Assembly (NCBI GenBank): GCA_003427395.1
Contig: BFEA01000311.1
Coordinates: 1,722,840 to 1,778,021 of the forward strand
DNA: 55,182 nt
Direction of reading: 5' to 3'
Origin: Chara braunii
Taxonomy: Eukaryota > Streptophyta > Charophyceae > Charales > Characeae
The translations under genes were made by a program, and so were the position numbers. The first letter of the stretch is position 1. Each line of letters begins with the position of its first letter. This document shows, piece by piece, positions 21,086 to 31,567 of the stretch. A model generated the notes under the pieces. The model saw only the letters and a list, made by a program, of their open reading frames with translations, had not been told where the DNA came from and did no database searches.

Positions 21086-21568
21086 GGGTCTCGCTCCACT
21101 ACACTAGACTCTAGAAAATAGTCTAGAGTCAGTCTAGAGTTGTCAGACTGTAGAAAATAGCAAAAACGTAGGCCTCACTCCACCGACACTAGAGGGGGGC
21201 CTACTCTTGACGGACTCTCTAACCACCGGCCAAATCTGCAAATTGAGAATGAATCTTCTGCTACAACTTGGAAAGATATATGGGGCCGCACTTTGGACAG
21301 TCTACAGCAGCCAGATTCCACAAAAGGACACTGCCAGCCTGGTTTGTCGACCCAGACTCGTGGTGGACGCTCAAATTTCAGCACCGTTACCGAGGACCCT
21401 TGAGGAAACGGGTGTTGCAGGCGGGAGAACACTAGAGGAGTAGAAAGTGCCGGGCTAGCACACTTTCTGACATCACTCGACACACTTTTGGGAGCCGTTT
21501 GTCTCGTGTAAGCGGAGCGAGACAGAACTCTCGAATTTTTGAGAGTCTAGTGTAGTGGAGTGAGACCC
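21086..21568. mobile_element. MITE-like element with 27-bp terminal inverted repeats
   Basis: The left end 21086-21112 (GGGTCTCGCTCCACTACACT...) is matched by the inverted right end 21542-21568 in 26 of 27 positions. The subterminal region repeats GTCTAGAGT several times. 483 bp, no transposase. The right end stops 3 bp from a U6 pseudogene. Superfamily unclear because no target duplication is visible. Confidence 0.8.
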
Positions 21569-21571
21569 CAT

Positions 21572-21658
21572 GTCTCAATTTATTGGTTGTCATCCGAGTA
21601 CAGGGGCCGTGCTAATCTTCTCTTTATCTTTCCAATTTTAACGGATGTCCCGGAGGAC
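21572..21658 (-). pseudogene. U6 snRNA pseudogene 2
   Basis: Minus-strand match to U6 from GTCC..CGGGACATCCGT through AAAATTGGAAAGATAAAGAG and AGAAGATTAGCACGGCCCC to AATTGAGA. It includes the GGAAAGATA stretch missing from pseudogene 1. It lacks the last bases of U6; they are replaced by the right end of the 27-bp-TIR element. Confidence 0.85.
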
Positions 21659-21718
21659 GCAACTGATGCCTCTGAGCCCTGGCGCAAGCTTGATTTCTTC
21701 TCTCCTTTTGTTTAACCT

Positions 21719-21768
21719 TAAATTTGGACCATTTCTCAATTAATGCCTGTCATCCTCACCGAGGGCCC
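21719..21768 (-). pseudogene. U6 snRNA 3' fragment
   Basis: Minus strand: GATGC..CGTGGGCCC, GAGGATGACAGGCATTAATTG, AGAAATGGTCCAAATTT. This is the 3' half of U6 with the plant-type 3' end, diverging beyond 21768. Confidence 0.75.
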
Positions 21769-22246
21769 ACGCTGCATCCTGAGACGAAGTCTGAGTACGG
21801 TAGGGAAGTAGATTCAATTTGGAGTAAGAGCCTGAATCTGGATAGGTTTGAAGCAGTAATGCAGAAAAACAGATCAGTGGCGATTTTCCGCACCCTTCAA
21901 CAAACACCTCCAGATTCAGACATTCAATCAATTCAAGTGAATCTTGCTGGGGAACGACATGCGGTAGCTCAGGGCATACTCACACGGGGACCTAAAGTCA
22001 CAAATATCTGGGGTGTTTGGTACCATGTATTTGTGCCTTTGGGTGCCCGTGCGGTCACACACGAGTTCTGTGTCCACAAAGTACTGTGTCGCAGACCTGA
22101 CATTTGTGCCTCACAGAACTGCACATATTCACATTGGTTACACCCAAAAATATATCTTCTTTTTTTTTTTTTTCCCGAGTGTCTGTTTTGATCGTGCACA
22201 AATTTCTTGAAATACCTCATGGAGAAGGAAAAAACCGAAAAGGTAA

Positions 22247-22282
22247 TTTGAGACCACCTCTGGAGTTCGAGGTGGTCTCAAA
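22247..22282. repeat. Perfect 14-bp hairpin
   Basis: TTTGAGACCACCTC at 22247-22260 and its exact reverse complement at 22269-22282, with an 8-nt loop. No U tract follows, so it is not a typical terminator; function unknown. Confidence 0.85.
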
Positions 22283-22479
22283 AAGGGTCCTCCCGAGGCC
22301 CTGCAGGCTGCTGACAAAAGGGTCACCAAAAAGTACATTTGGGTAGCGGGTCTCCACAATGGCACCTGAAAACTGCCTCAAATTTTGGGATTGAAGGTCA
22401 TAAGGTTCTCATGTGAGTATGCCCTCAATTTGATCCCACTTCAACTGATGCCTCAACCCCCGTGCTCCCCTGCAGCGAT

Positions 22480-22724
22480 CGTGGGCAGAGCTCAGCGCCA
22501 CTGTTCGAATCCCACCACAACCTTCTGTTTTCTGTTTGAGGGCCACGGCCCTCAGGTGTCGCCATCCATCATCCAACTGACCAGGCGTAGGCTGGACAGC
22601 ACCCCTTGCTCTCTCTCTCAAAAAAAAAAAAAAAAAAAGAGTAGGCTGCACCCGCACACTGTATGATGCCAACTGAAGGCTCACGAGTAGAGAAGAGGCA
22701 ATGTCGAGTATGCGTGCTGCTACT
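22480..22724 (+). repeat. tRNA-derived dispersed repeat, copy 1
   Basis: CTGTTCGAATCCCACC (22501-22516) is a strong B box. It is followed by TTCTGTTTTCTGTTTGAGGGC, CATCCATCATC and GTAGAGAAGAGG. The same order recurs at 23270-23467. An A19 run (about 22621-22639) interrupts. Likely SINE relics. Confidence 0.6.
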
Positions 22725-23269
22725 TCCATCTTCCCCCAAATAGAAGGCCCGGGGCTAAGCCCGACTACTGCGGCAGACTTGGTTTCAACCATGCACAGCC
22801 AGACATGGCCCTGCGCTACCGTCTTCTCCTGAATGCAACGCACCCTCATTGACTGTATCGGGCCGGAAGCATACCTTGTATACATTCATTATCAGGGTGC
22901 ATTATGTTCAGGGGAAGACCGTAGTGGGACCCTAGCTAGTAGGACTCGGCCCCTGGTCTGCAACTTTCAGTCTAGTACATTCATAATGACTGGCCTTTCT
23001 ATTTGGGTGACAAAGGTGGTGCCGGGGAGGGTGTGGGGTATGGGTTGTGCGTTTGCGGTGTATGGCTTGCAGTGTCTTGTACGCGTGCACTCAGCTACTG
23101 GGTTGAGTTCAAGCCAGAGATACTACTACTCTGATTTGACCCTGCCTCAACAGATGCACAGACCCCCATGATTTAGTGTGGAACCACTGTTGAAATCCCC
23201 CCTGCCTCGACAGATTTCCTGACCCCCATGCCTTAGTGTGGAAGAGCGTAAGCAGCTTAAAACAAAACA

Positions 23270-23467
23270 ACGAGCGTAAGCGGCTCAATGCCACTGTTCA
23301 AATCCCACCACTGACAATCATCTGTTTTTTGTTTAAGGGCAGCAACAGCTTTAAGTGTCATCATCCATCATCAGACAGACTCGTCCCAGGGACACCACGT
23401 GCTGGATGATGACACCTGAAGGACCAGGAGTGGAGAAGAGGGTATGGCGAATATGCATGTGACATAC
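23270..23467 (+). repeat. tRNA-derived dispersed repeat, copy 2
   Basis: CTGTTCAAATCCCACC (23293-23308), then ATCTGTTTTTTGTTTAAGGGC, CATCCATCATC and GGAGAAGAGG, colinear with copy 1 without its A run. Confidence 0.6.
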
Positions 23468-24480
23468 CAACTTCTGTACTTAAACGAATTTCCGAAGCCC
23501 TGAGTTTTGTTATCCGTGCTTTTTCGATCTCTAACAGGCTTAGGAGGGGGGTACCCTTCTTTTTTGGTTGCTGATATGCATGGAATCATAGGCCGACGAG
23601 GCCCTCCTACTTTGAAAAACTCGTTTTTTGTCTTTTTGAGGACGTTTTTGCAATTTCTTTTCGGCGACCCACGTAGGACACTCGCCTTAGTAAGTGCACT
23701 ACGAATTTTGATCGCATTTGGAACTTTTGGAATTTGTGGCCGCACTTCCCACTGACATGTTCTTTCTTGCAAATGAATTTTCCTAAATTTGCGCTTGAAG
23801 GCTCTGTGAACTTTCAGTAGGATCTGAATAGACGCAGGATTTTTCCCGTGCCCAATCTCGCGCGCGGATATTGTTCTTGAATTTCTCAATCTTGAATTAA
23901 TCATAGAATGAGGATGTGGGGAACTTAACTTTTTGGTGCCTTTTTGTTTCTATGCCGGTGCTATGTATGCAAACTTCCCTCGCTTCCTACTATCCCCATG
24001 CCATCTTCGCCTCTCTCTTCTTCACGTCTTTTGTCTTCTATCTATAATTGTTTTTCATCCCCTCTCCCTACGTGCTTCTCTCCCGCTCCTTTTCGTCTGA
24101 ATCTTGGTCATGCTTCGCACTACTCTTCGCCCTCCTTCTTTTCACCTTTAGGAACTCCCTGCCGATCCCCCCCCGCCCTCAGGGTACTCAAGCCATCATG
24201 CAACATCGTGTAAGGAGTATACTCCCTTGACGTTGTAATCTCATTGGCTGCAAATGAACGCGGGGATCAATATGGCTTGCCCTTCGCCCTCTCCTACCTT
24301 CACCTCGTTCCTCCCCATCTTCCATCCTCTTCTTCGCAATTATTAACTTCGCAAGCGCATCCGAAAAACTCTCTCTCAGCCCATCTGTCGGTTTCGGGAA
24401 GTCATGGATAGATGATGTGTTTGTACGACGAGTCGAAAAGTCCTAATGAGCTGACTGTAGTTTTGCAAGGTTGTTTATAA
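23468..24480. other. No recognisable gene
   Basis: Short frames only (longest 177 codons on minus at 23904-23371, basic, no motif). Confidence 0.45.
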
Positions 24481-24564
24481 GGGATGTTGGGCCCAGTTCC
24501 CAGCATGTGCTGCTCCCCACGAATAGTTCGCAGCATTATTAAAAAAAAAAAACAAAAAAAAACA
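24481..24564 (+). mobile_element. Poly(A)-tailed retro-repeat, copy 2 (short)
   Basis: GGCCCAGTTCCCAGC, GTGCTGCTCCCCACGAATAG and an A-rich tail with C interruptions (24540-24564). Colinear with 54842-54882 plus tail of the 54.8-kb copy; the middle is deleted. Confidence 0.6.
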
Positions 24565-26570
24565 CGGCTGGTGGTCGCGACGGACTGCAGGATTTCAGCA
24601 CGTTGGTGTAGAAGTCGAGTTGGCGGGGTGAGGATCGTTGTGGTGTGAGGTGGGTATGTGGCGATAGTGGCAGTCGGGATCGCCTGTACCAGGGTACGAA
24701 GCTGCGTGTGGATGAGTGGTTGTACGGCCTGGGGCCAAAGTCAGAGAGCATAAGACTTGTGCGCCTGTGATCTTCGGTTCCTCCTTTTCTTACGTGGAAA
24801 GCCAAGTTCATGGCGGATTGCCGATTTTGGTTCTTAAATCTATCTGTGAGCTCATAACCCCTTTATCTTTAGTCACTTCCTTTGGTGAAGTTACGACTCT
24901 GTTTACCTCGTTAGACCTCATCGTCTTCTCTCGCTCTCTCTCTCTTTTGATCTTTTTTTCATCATCAGACTTCATGAATGTTTTTTCCTGAGGACTTGTC
25001 ATGCTCGTCTCATTGGATTTAATCGGATTTCACGAGGACGAGTATCGTTGAATCTAAAGAGATCAGCAGGAACACGCGATCTTATTTCGTCCCTCTTTCT
25101 ACTTTTGGTATTCGATGGTTAACGCATGAGTTATCTCTCATACAAATGTATCGATTGAGTTGTTACCTGATGACGGGAACAAAGTGAAAATTTGATGTGA
25201 ACATTCCAATGCATGCTTAACTATTTGCACGAATCAGGAATGGTTGTTCTCTCAACTGACTGGATTACATAAACTTACTTTTTGGATTGGTTTGCACGAT
25301 GAGTGGAAGATAATGCATATCGTTGGGTCAATTTTTTCCTTGCATAAAATGACAGATTGATTAGACATACGCGATCAACCTCGCTTATGCCACGTGGACC
25401 TATTGCTCCGGTCCGAGCGCGCATCGCCACACCCGTTTTCGTACAGCGAGAAAAGAACACGTGTATGTGAGTGAGACATACGAAAAGTTGTCGCTAAGAT
25501 CGGTGGATGCTACTATTTCTCTCCCGAAACAAGGTGCTCATAATTCGTAGGTGTTGGTTTTGCCATGATTAATACTCACTTTCCCCCATTCTCATTGTTA
25601 TTGTCTTTTAACGAGTTAATTGTCATCCCGTGGACGACGGTGACACCTCATTGGCTCAACACTCTGTATAGCGATTGTTGCCACACAAAATGTTTTTGGG
25701 AAAAAGGGTTTTACTACCGGAAACGTGGTGAGGACGAACACAAGGAAAGAGCGACTAAACTGAGACTATCCGCATCGGATTCTGAGCTTCGTAACGAATG
25801 ACGTCGACATTTTATTCGAAAACGAAGTCTCATGTACGTACCTTTGTCTTTCCGCTAATAAAAACATTGAGTAGCTCGTATGGAACGTTAAAAATTCCTT
25901 CTGGATTAAAACGAACGTTTAAAGCGGCGTTGTCGTTGCGCGCGACCCGCAAGAGGTCGTGAGCGTCGGACCTTCACGGTCATATCACGTAGGAATGTTT
26001 CTGCGATCGAACGTAGGTACCACTCCAGCCGTACGCACGAATTATACTGCTCACGGAGCCTTGTGATAGGACAAGACTCTGTGAGGTAGAACTCACCTCT
26101 ATCTGAGGGGTTGTCATCACCCTTAGGTGAGAAGAGGTTAACCGAGCCCTAAATTTTTAGAATTTTTTGTAGGCGTATCCCTGTTGAGCGACTAACTCAC
26201 GTACGAAGACTTTTACTTGCAATCGTAGAGATAAGTCAGCCGAGGGTGTTTTCTTGGTCGCCATACCATAGACATACGCGTGGTTGAACGCCTAAAACTG
26301 ACCCGTATATATGTCGGGCATGGGTGCGTTGATCTCCCAGATTGAATTATGGTTCATGTCGATTTGATTAACGATCTTTCACACATAAAGTTTCTAACTT
26401 ATTGTTCGTAACCTATAAATTAAATATGTTACGTAGTTCTTTTCCAATCAATACACATGAAATGAACATAGTTCAAGAATTGAGATCTAGAGACAAGGAG
26501 GTATCTTTAGATTTTTATATAAGGAAAGACAAACAACATGATGACATATGAAAGGGAAACAAACAATAGG
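24565..26570. other. No recognisable gene
   Basis: AT-rich unique-looking DNA. No frame above about 90 codons, no repeat noticed. Confidence 0.45.
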
Positions 26571-26575
26571 TTTTT

Positions 26576-26715
26576 GGCCTTTCAAACATACATAAAAAAT
26601 AAAGGTGGGCTCATGACCTTTCAAACATGCATCAAAAATAAAAAATACGATCATGGTCTTTCAAACATACATCAGAAATAAAAGATAGGTTCATGATCTT
26701 TCAAGGAATATGACA
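26576..26715. repeat. 40-bp tandem repeat, three to four units
   Basis: CTTTCAAACATACATC recurs at about 26579, 26619 and 26659, and a truncated CTTTCAAG at 26699; each is followed by AAAAATAAA. Confidence 0.8.
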
Positions 26716-27238
26716 GAAATGAGGCTCTTCGCCGTTCTAATTTTCCTAATCTGTTTAACATTAACAAAGAGTAAAAGTCGAAAATCCAAACCAAATATAC
26801 ATAGGGTAGGCGTCGATGAAGTGTCTGAGTCAAGACCCAGGTAAGCATAAGTTCCACAATGCGAGTTGCGTGAAGAAAACATGGTTGGCCGTTTTACTGG
26901 CCTGCACACAAAATCAATCACATTACACAATCCTAACAGAGTCAACCATTCATTCACGTTCACACATCTTACACTTACACTTTCAATCCTCTCAATCAGA
27001 CAGCCCCTTTTCGACTTAGTCATTTAGTCATACAAAGACCTTTTTTAACCAAACACAAACCCTTTAGACAATAACCCGAAATCAGAAATGTCATTAGCGC
27101 AGAGGTTTATGCAAATGTGGGTGTAGGCGGTGAGTAAGGGTTAAGTTGGCGAACTGACCTTTTATCAAATGGCAAAAGTATGTAGTCTTGCATTAACTCA
27201 TAATGAGTCTTCTTGATTAAGATGACTTGATCTCTCTT

Positions 27239-27706
27239 TCGTTGTCGTCGTTGTCACCGTCGACAACTGAATGTAGTCGTACCAAATTTGAAAAAAAAAA
27301 AAATACACAGAATGAATACCAATAAGAAAAATAAATAAAAATAAAAAGAGAATTAAATTTAGTGTGTGCGCGAGCATGTTTTCGACACCGCCATCTTTGG
27401 CGATTTTTCATTTGTTTTTGGCATAGCTAAATGCCCTGAAAATTTACAGATGTGTACTTTACATAATACAATTCGTTGTCGTCGTTGTCACCGTCGACAA
27501 CTGAATGTAGTCTTACCAAATTTGAAAGGAAAAAAAAAATACGGAATGAATACCAATAATAAAAATAAATAAAAATAAAAAGAGAATTAAATTTAGTGTG
27601 TGCGCGAGCATGTTTTCGACACCGCCATCTTTGGCGATTTTTCATTTTTTTTTGGCATAGCTAAATGCCATGAAAATTCACAGATGTGTACTTCACAGAA
27701 TACAAA
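27239..27706. repeat. 234-bp tandem duplication
   Basis: 27239-27472 is repeated head to tail at 27473-27706, starting TTCGTTGTCGTCGTTGTCAC, with only small indels and a few substitutions. The unit includes block A of the hAT-like family. Confidence 0.9.
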
Positions 27707-28055
27707 ACCCACTAAAACATTTTCAAAAAATACTAAAATTGTTTAGACCCCGAACTAAAGTGAAAGCAAAAAGTAAAAAATGAAAAAAACCGCGGGCGAG
27801 CACGTTTTGAGACCGCCATCTTTGGCGATTTTTAATATAGGGCTCAATCAAATGACTTGAAAATTTATAGGCGTGTACCTCACGTCATAGAGAACTCATA
27901 GAAACAAATTCAGAAAAAAAACTTATTTTTAGGCCGTAAAATATTTTTTTGCGGGGGTCGAACGCCGTCGGGTTCGGACCCCGTACGGGACCCCGAACGC
28001 CCGAACGTACGGAGGTCCGCCCAGGGATCTCCGTACGTACGGGCTGGTAACCCTG
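27276..28055. mobile_element. hAT-like GGTTCG-family element, truncated 5', copy 1
   Basis: Colinear with 39864-40436 and 43853-44604. It starts in the core (ACCAAATTTG), then block A (GTTTTCGACACCGCCATCTTTGGCG, present twice because of the tandem duplication), block B (27795-27905) and the GC-rich end with GAACG, GTTCGGACC and GTACGTACGG words. It terminates in GGTAACCCTG at 28046-28055, the same terminus as the 44.6-kb element. The left end is replaced by unrelated sequence, so no target duplication can be scored. Confidence 0.7.
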
Positions 28056-28620
28056 ACTACAGGATTAAAAGAAAAAAAAGGGAAAAAAAAAAAAAAAACG
28101 GATCTAACTTTTATTACCGAACAAATATAAAAAATAAAAGAAAATGATTTAACTACTATGCGTGCCAAGTGTTTTATCCCTGTTGCCGTAGGACTCAACT
28201 ACCTCTAACCTGTGTGTTCGAAAATCAATTCAATGCAGATTCCAACTAGTCTTAAAATAGAGGTCGTGGGATCGAACCTTGGCCGACCGACAGCGGGCTC
28301 AAATAACAATCCTTGTGAGGCTATGGTTGAGCTTCCTACCAAAACAGGGAGCCAACTCAGAGGTCGGATGGATTCGATCCCTTGATCCTCTGATCCTCAA
28401 CTCAGAGGTCGGAGGAGCAACTCAGGTATATGTAGAGGAGCGGGGTTCAGTCCGCCTAGTGGCCCGAACCCATTTCTAAGTCTCTGCGTGTGTGCCCGCT
28501 TGTTGGTATGCGTGCCTGTGAGAGTGCTTAACGACTTGAGTGTGTTGTAACCCGCAAGGGCATTTGGTTGATCGGAAGGCCTGAAGAGTCGGTACTTACC
28601 TATGGCGTGACATCGAGGGT

Positions 28621-28621
<1 letters not shown>
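28056..28621. other. No recognisable gene
   Basis: Contains GGATCGAACC (28269) and GGTTCAGTCC (28444), which look like B boxes, and a repeated CAACTCAGAGGTCGGA (28343, 28398). No complete tRNA can be drawn. Confidence 0.4.

Positions 28622-28671
<50 letters not shown>
28622..28671 (+). repeat. 50-nt guanine homopolymer
   Basis: Uninterrupted G50. Either a true G-quadruplex-forming tract or partly a sequencing/assembly artefact. Confidence 0.9.
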
Positions 28672-28673
<2 letters not shown>

Positions 28674-30102
28674 ACTCAAGTGGCGGGGAAAGAGGCCCGC
28701 AACACTTAAGAGCTGCGAAAACACTCAAGTAGCAGGTAGGTCGGTGCCACACCAAGTAGAGGTAGATGGTCGGGTATTCGAGGCCGAGTAGAAGCAAACA
28801 AGAGTTGGCATTTTTAGAGGTCCAATACTGACAGATAGGCGGGTACCAGTTCAAGTATCCTGAGTCTAAGACCTGTACGAGCGATATTAAAGTCCGCAAT
28901 GATGTTTCGTCCGAGAAAAAGAAGGTACCGGTTCCATTTCAGGTCAACCGTCCAGGAAGTCCCCGCCCAAGAGGTACATGCCTCGTTATATATGGGAGGT
29001 CGAATAGTAGTCGGAGCCTCTGCTCGCGACATGCAAACTCGGGTAACATGCCCCAAGCATTTCAGGACGTGATTGCAAAATCCAACAATCACACCCCTTT
29101 AATCGCTCCGGCCGTATGGTCGGGGCGCATATTAAATTTAGCTTATCTGACATATTGAATTTTTGTGCGCGTCGTAGGTTTTCTCGACACGACACTAACC
29201 CAATCGGCCCCTTGACCTTTTCGGTCGGAGGGTATTACTACCGATCCGGACCCTTATTGCGTGCGCATACTAACAATTTTTTCTTACCGATTTGTCCCGG
29301 TTTCAATGGTCGAGGAAATCGTTTCAAAGCATCGCGCTAAAGCGCACACACCTTTTTATTTCAGACCGGCTCCATCATGGTAAACAATGTCCTCGTTATG
29401 TCAACTGCAAAAGCATGGCCAAATACCCTTATAAAGGTATTTGGTCCGACATCTCGCACTATTTCTTTCCCGCGCGATTATGACAAATTTTCAGTAAACC
29501 GGATCCACACGGAGGATTTGAGTTCCGTTTGTGTCCCCACACTCAATTTTTAAAAAAATCCTTGGTACACGCCATTTTGTTGTTCTTCGAGGGTCTATTC
29601 CGCATATTTTATCACTCCTACTGAAAGACAACAAAGGGCGTAAGGTTCGAACATCACATGCATGCGGCTACTGTTTTTTTCATTCGAATAAAATGTCTGG
29701 CCATCGTAGGTGTATTGGGTGCAAATTTCAGTTTTTTACAACCATAATGGTCAGGTGTTCTATCTGAGCAAAGAAGGTAGTGGCATAAGAAAATTGGCGT
29801 ACTCGCACTGTCCAATTTAATTATTGTCTTAGATGCATAATCTCTCCAACTTGCTACCAACTTGATGGGCTACTAACGCTTAGGTTGCCCACGGTGAGTG
29901 CATGACATTGCATGCTATTGGGTTGTTATATGTGTGGCACTGCACTGATTGTGCGCATGACCTATATGTATGCATTGAACTACTCGGTTATGAAGCGCTA
30001 ACCTCTAACTCAGTGGTTCTTTCCTTTCGAGGTGGACAAAATGGAGGCCAAAAAAATGCAAAACTATAGGTTTTTGTCAAGTTGGAGTTCCCGGTATGAA
30101 CA
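28672..30102. other. No recognisable gene
   Basis: No frame above about 100 codons, no motif, no repeat noticed. Confidence 0.45.
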
Positions 30103-30972
30103 AGAATCTCCTATATCGGTTCCGTGGTTGTCGAACTATGGTAGGAATGCATGAAAATAAACAATATGCCACGAGATTGCAACCAATCAAAGTGCACTAA
30201 TATTTTCCTAAGTAAAACGTCACAATTTAAAAATCATTGGGACTATGCGAAACTTTTGGACATCGCTTCCCTGATAAAAAAAAAAAAGAGGTGTGTATGA
30301 CAGATTGCAATTGAGAGCAATAGTTCATTTACGTGTCTCGCAGAGCGCAGAGTTGGAGTCGGTTGGTCACAACCACGATATCTGCTCCACCACTCCTCCT
30401 CCATAGGACACGTACTTGACCCCTTGTTCATGCAAGTTGTACGGTAGCAAACTCGAGTAGGGAGCCAAAATCATATATGTGATCACAAAATCAAAGTTAA
30501 TGAAAGCAGAACATCACGAGTTGTTAGGAAAACGAGATGACGAGTCTGCTCTCAGATACGTCTCAAAGACACGTGACCACTTTGCGTCATAAGGGCAAAT
30601 CTTCGTACGCTCATTGGGAGAATGAAGATAAGGGAAGGATCAGTCAACATTGCCCATAGAAAATTGTTGCAAGCAAACACCACTAACACACCAATTCCTT
30701 TTTTAAAATTAAGAAAAACAATCATGCATTTGGTGCGAGACCTAACTAAGTGTGATCATCAACCACATTCATTAATATTCCATAGACGGAACGAGAGAGC
30801 GTGAAGAGAGAAATATATATTTAAATTGTTACTTCTTCATCACAAGAGACGAAATGATATGCAAAACAGAGAATGAAAGGAAAAAAGAGAGAATCACTTA
30901 CATAATGCCCCGGTCGAAAAGGACTCAGATAGGCGTTCTTGCCATCCACATTCATTACAAGTACACTGAAGC
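30103..30972 (+). repeat. Dispersed repeat, copy 1 (uninterrupted)
   Basis: Colinear with 52388-53201 plus 54981-55107. Shared landmarks include GAGATTGCAACCAA, GATATCNGCTCCACCACTC, GTTGTTAGG, TGTTACTT...ATCACAAG, and CATCCNNATTCATTACAAG. Moderate identity (estimated 65-75%). Type of element unknown; no coding. Confidence 0.7.
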
Positions 30973-31231
30973 TCGAAGAGAAAGTTTGTTATCTTACTCT
31001 TATACACGTCGGCACTAGTGCCAACATCCACCAATCAAACTGCACATGCAGGTGTGTTGATTGTGTGTTGTCGCATGCTTTGCATTCACCTTAGAGACTT
31101 TTACTCCGTCAACCAGACCACATCCTGCTGTTTGTCGCAACTATGTGTCCATCTCGCGTGGTCACAACCGACCCGTCAGCACTTTATAACCCGCTAAGCA
31201 TCCAATCCGCAAGCCACTCCTTCCGAGCTCG

Positions 31232-31236
<5 letters not shown>

Positions 31237-31276
<40 letters not shown>

Positions 31277-31301
31277 ACACACAGACACAGAGAGAGAGAG
31301 G

Positions 31302-31336
<35 letters not shown>
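31237..31336. repeat. (CA)n and (GA)n microsatellites
   Basis: CA tract 31237-31288 with two interruptions, then a GA tract to 31336. Confidence 0.95.
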
Positions 31337-31340
31337 ATGA

Positions 31341-31567
31341 CACTTGTGAGCTTTATAATTGTGCAGATGGGGGAACTTGTAGACATGGAGATAGAGAGGG
31401 TGAAGAAAAGGGAGGAAGTTTAGAGTGAGATAGCGTGAAGAGTTATAAGTATCACGCTTGCGAGTTTTACCATCGTCCTGATGGGGGAACTTGTGTGCAT
31501 GCAAATAGACTTGGAGAAGAAAAGGGAGGAAGGTCATAGTGAGATAGCGTGAAGAGTTACATAGGCG
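31341..31567. repeat. 114-bp tandem duplication
   Basis: GATGGGGGAACTTGT at 31366 and 31480, and GTGAGATAGCGTGAAGAGTTA at the end of each unit. Confidence 0.85.

Noticed and set aside
23371-23904. 177-codon basic frame on the minus strand
   Set aside because: No recognisable domain, and it overlaps the end of a SINE-like repeat.
28259-28460. tRNA genes suggested by GGATCGAACC and GGTTCAGTCC
   Set aside because: No matching A box or acceptor stem at the right distance.
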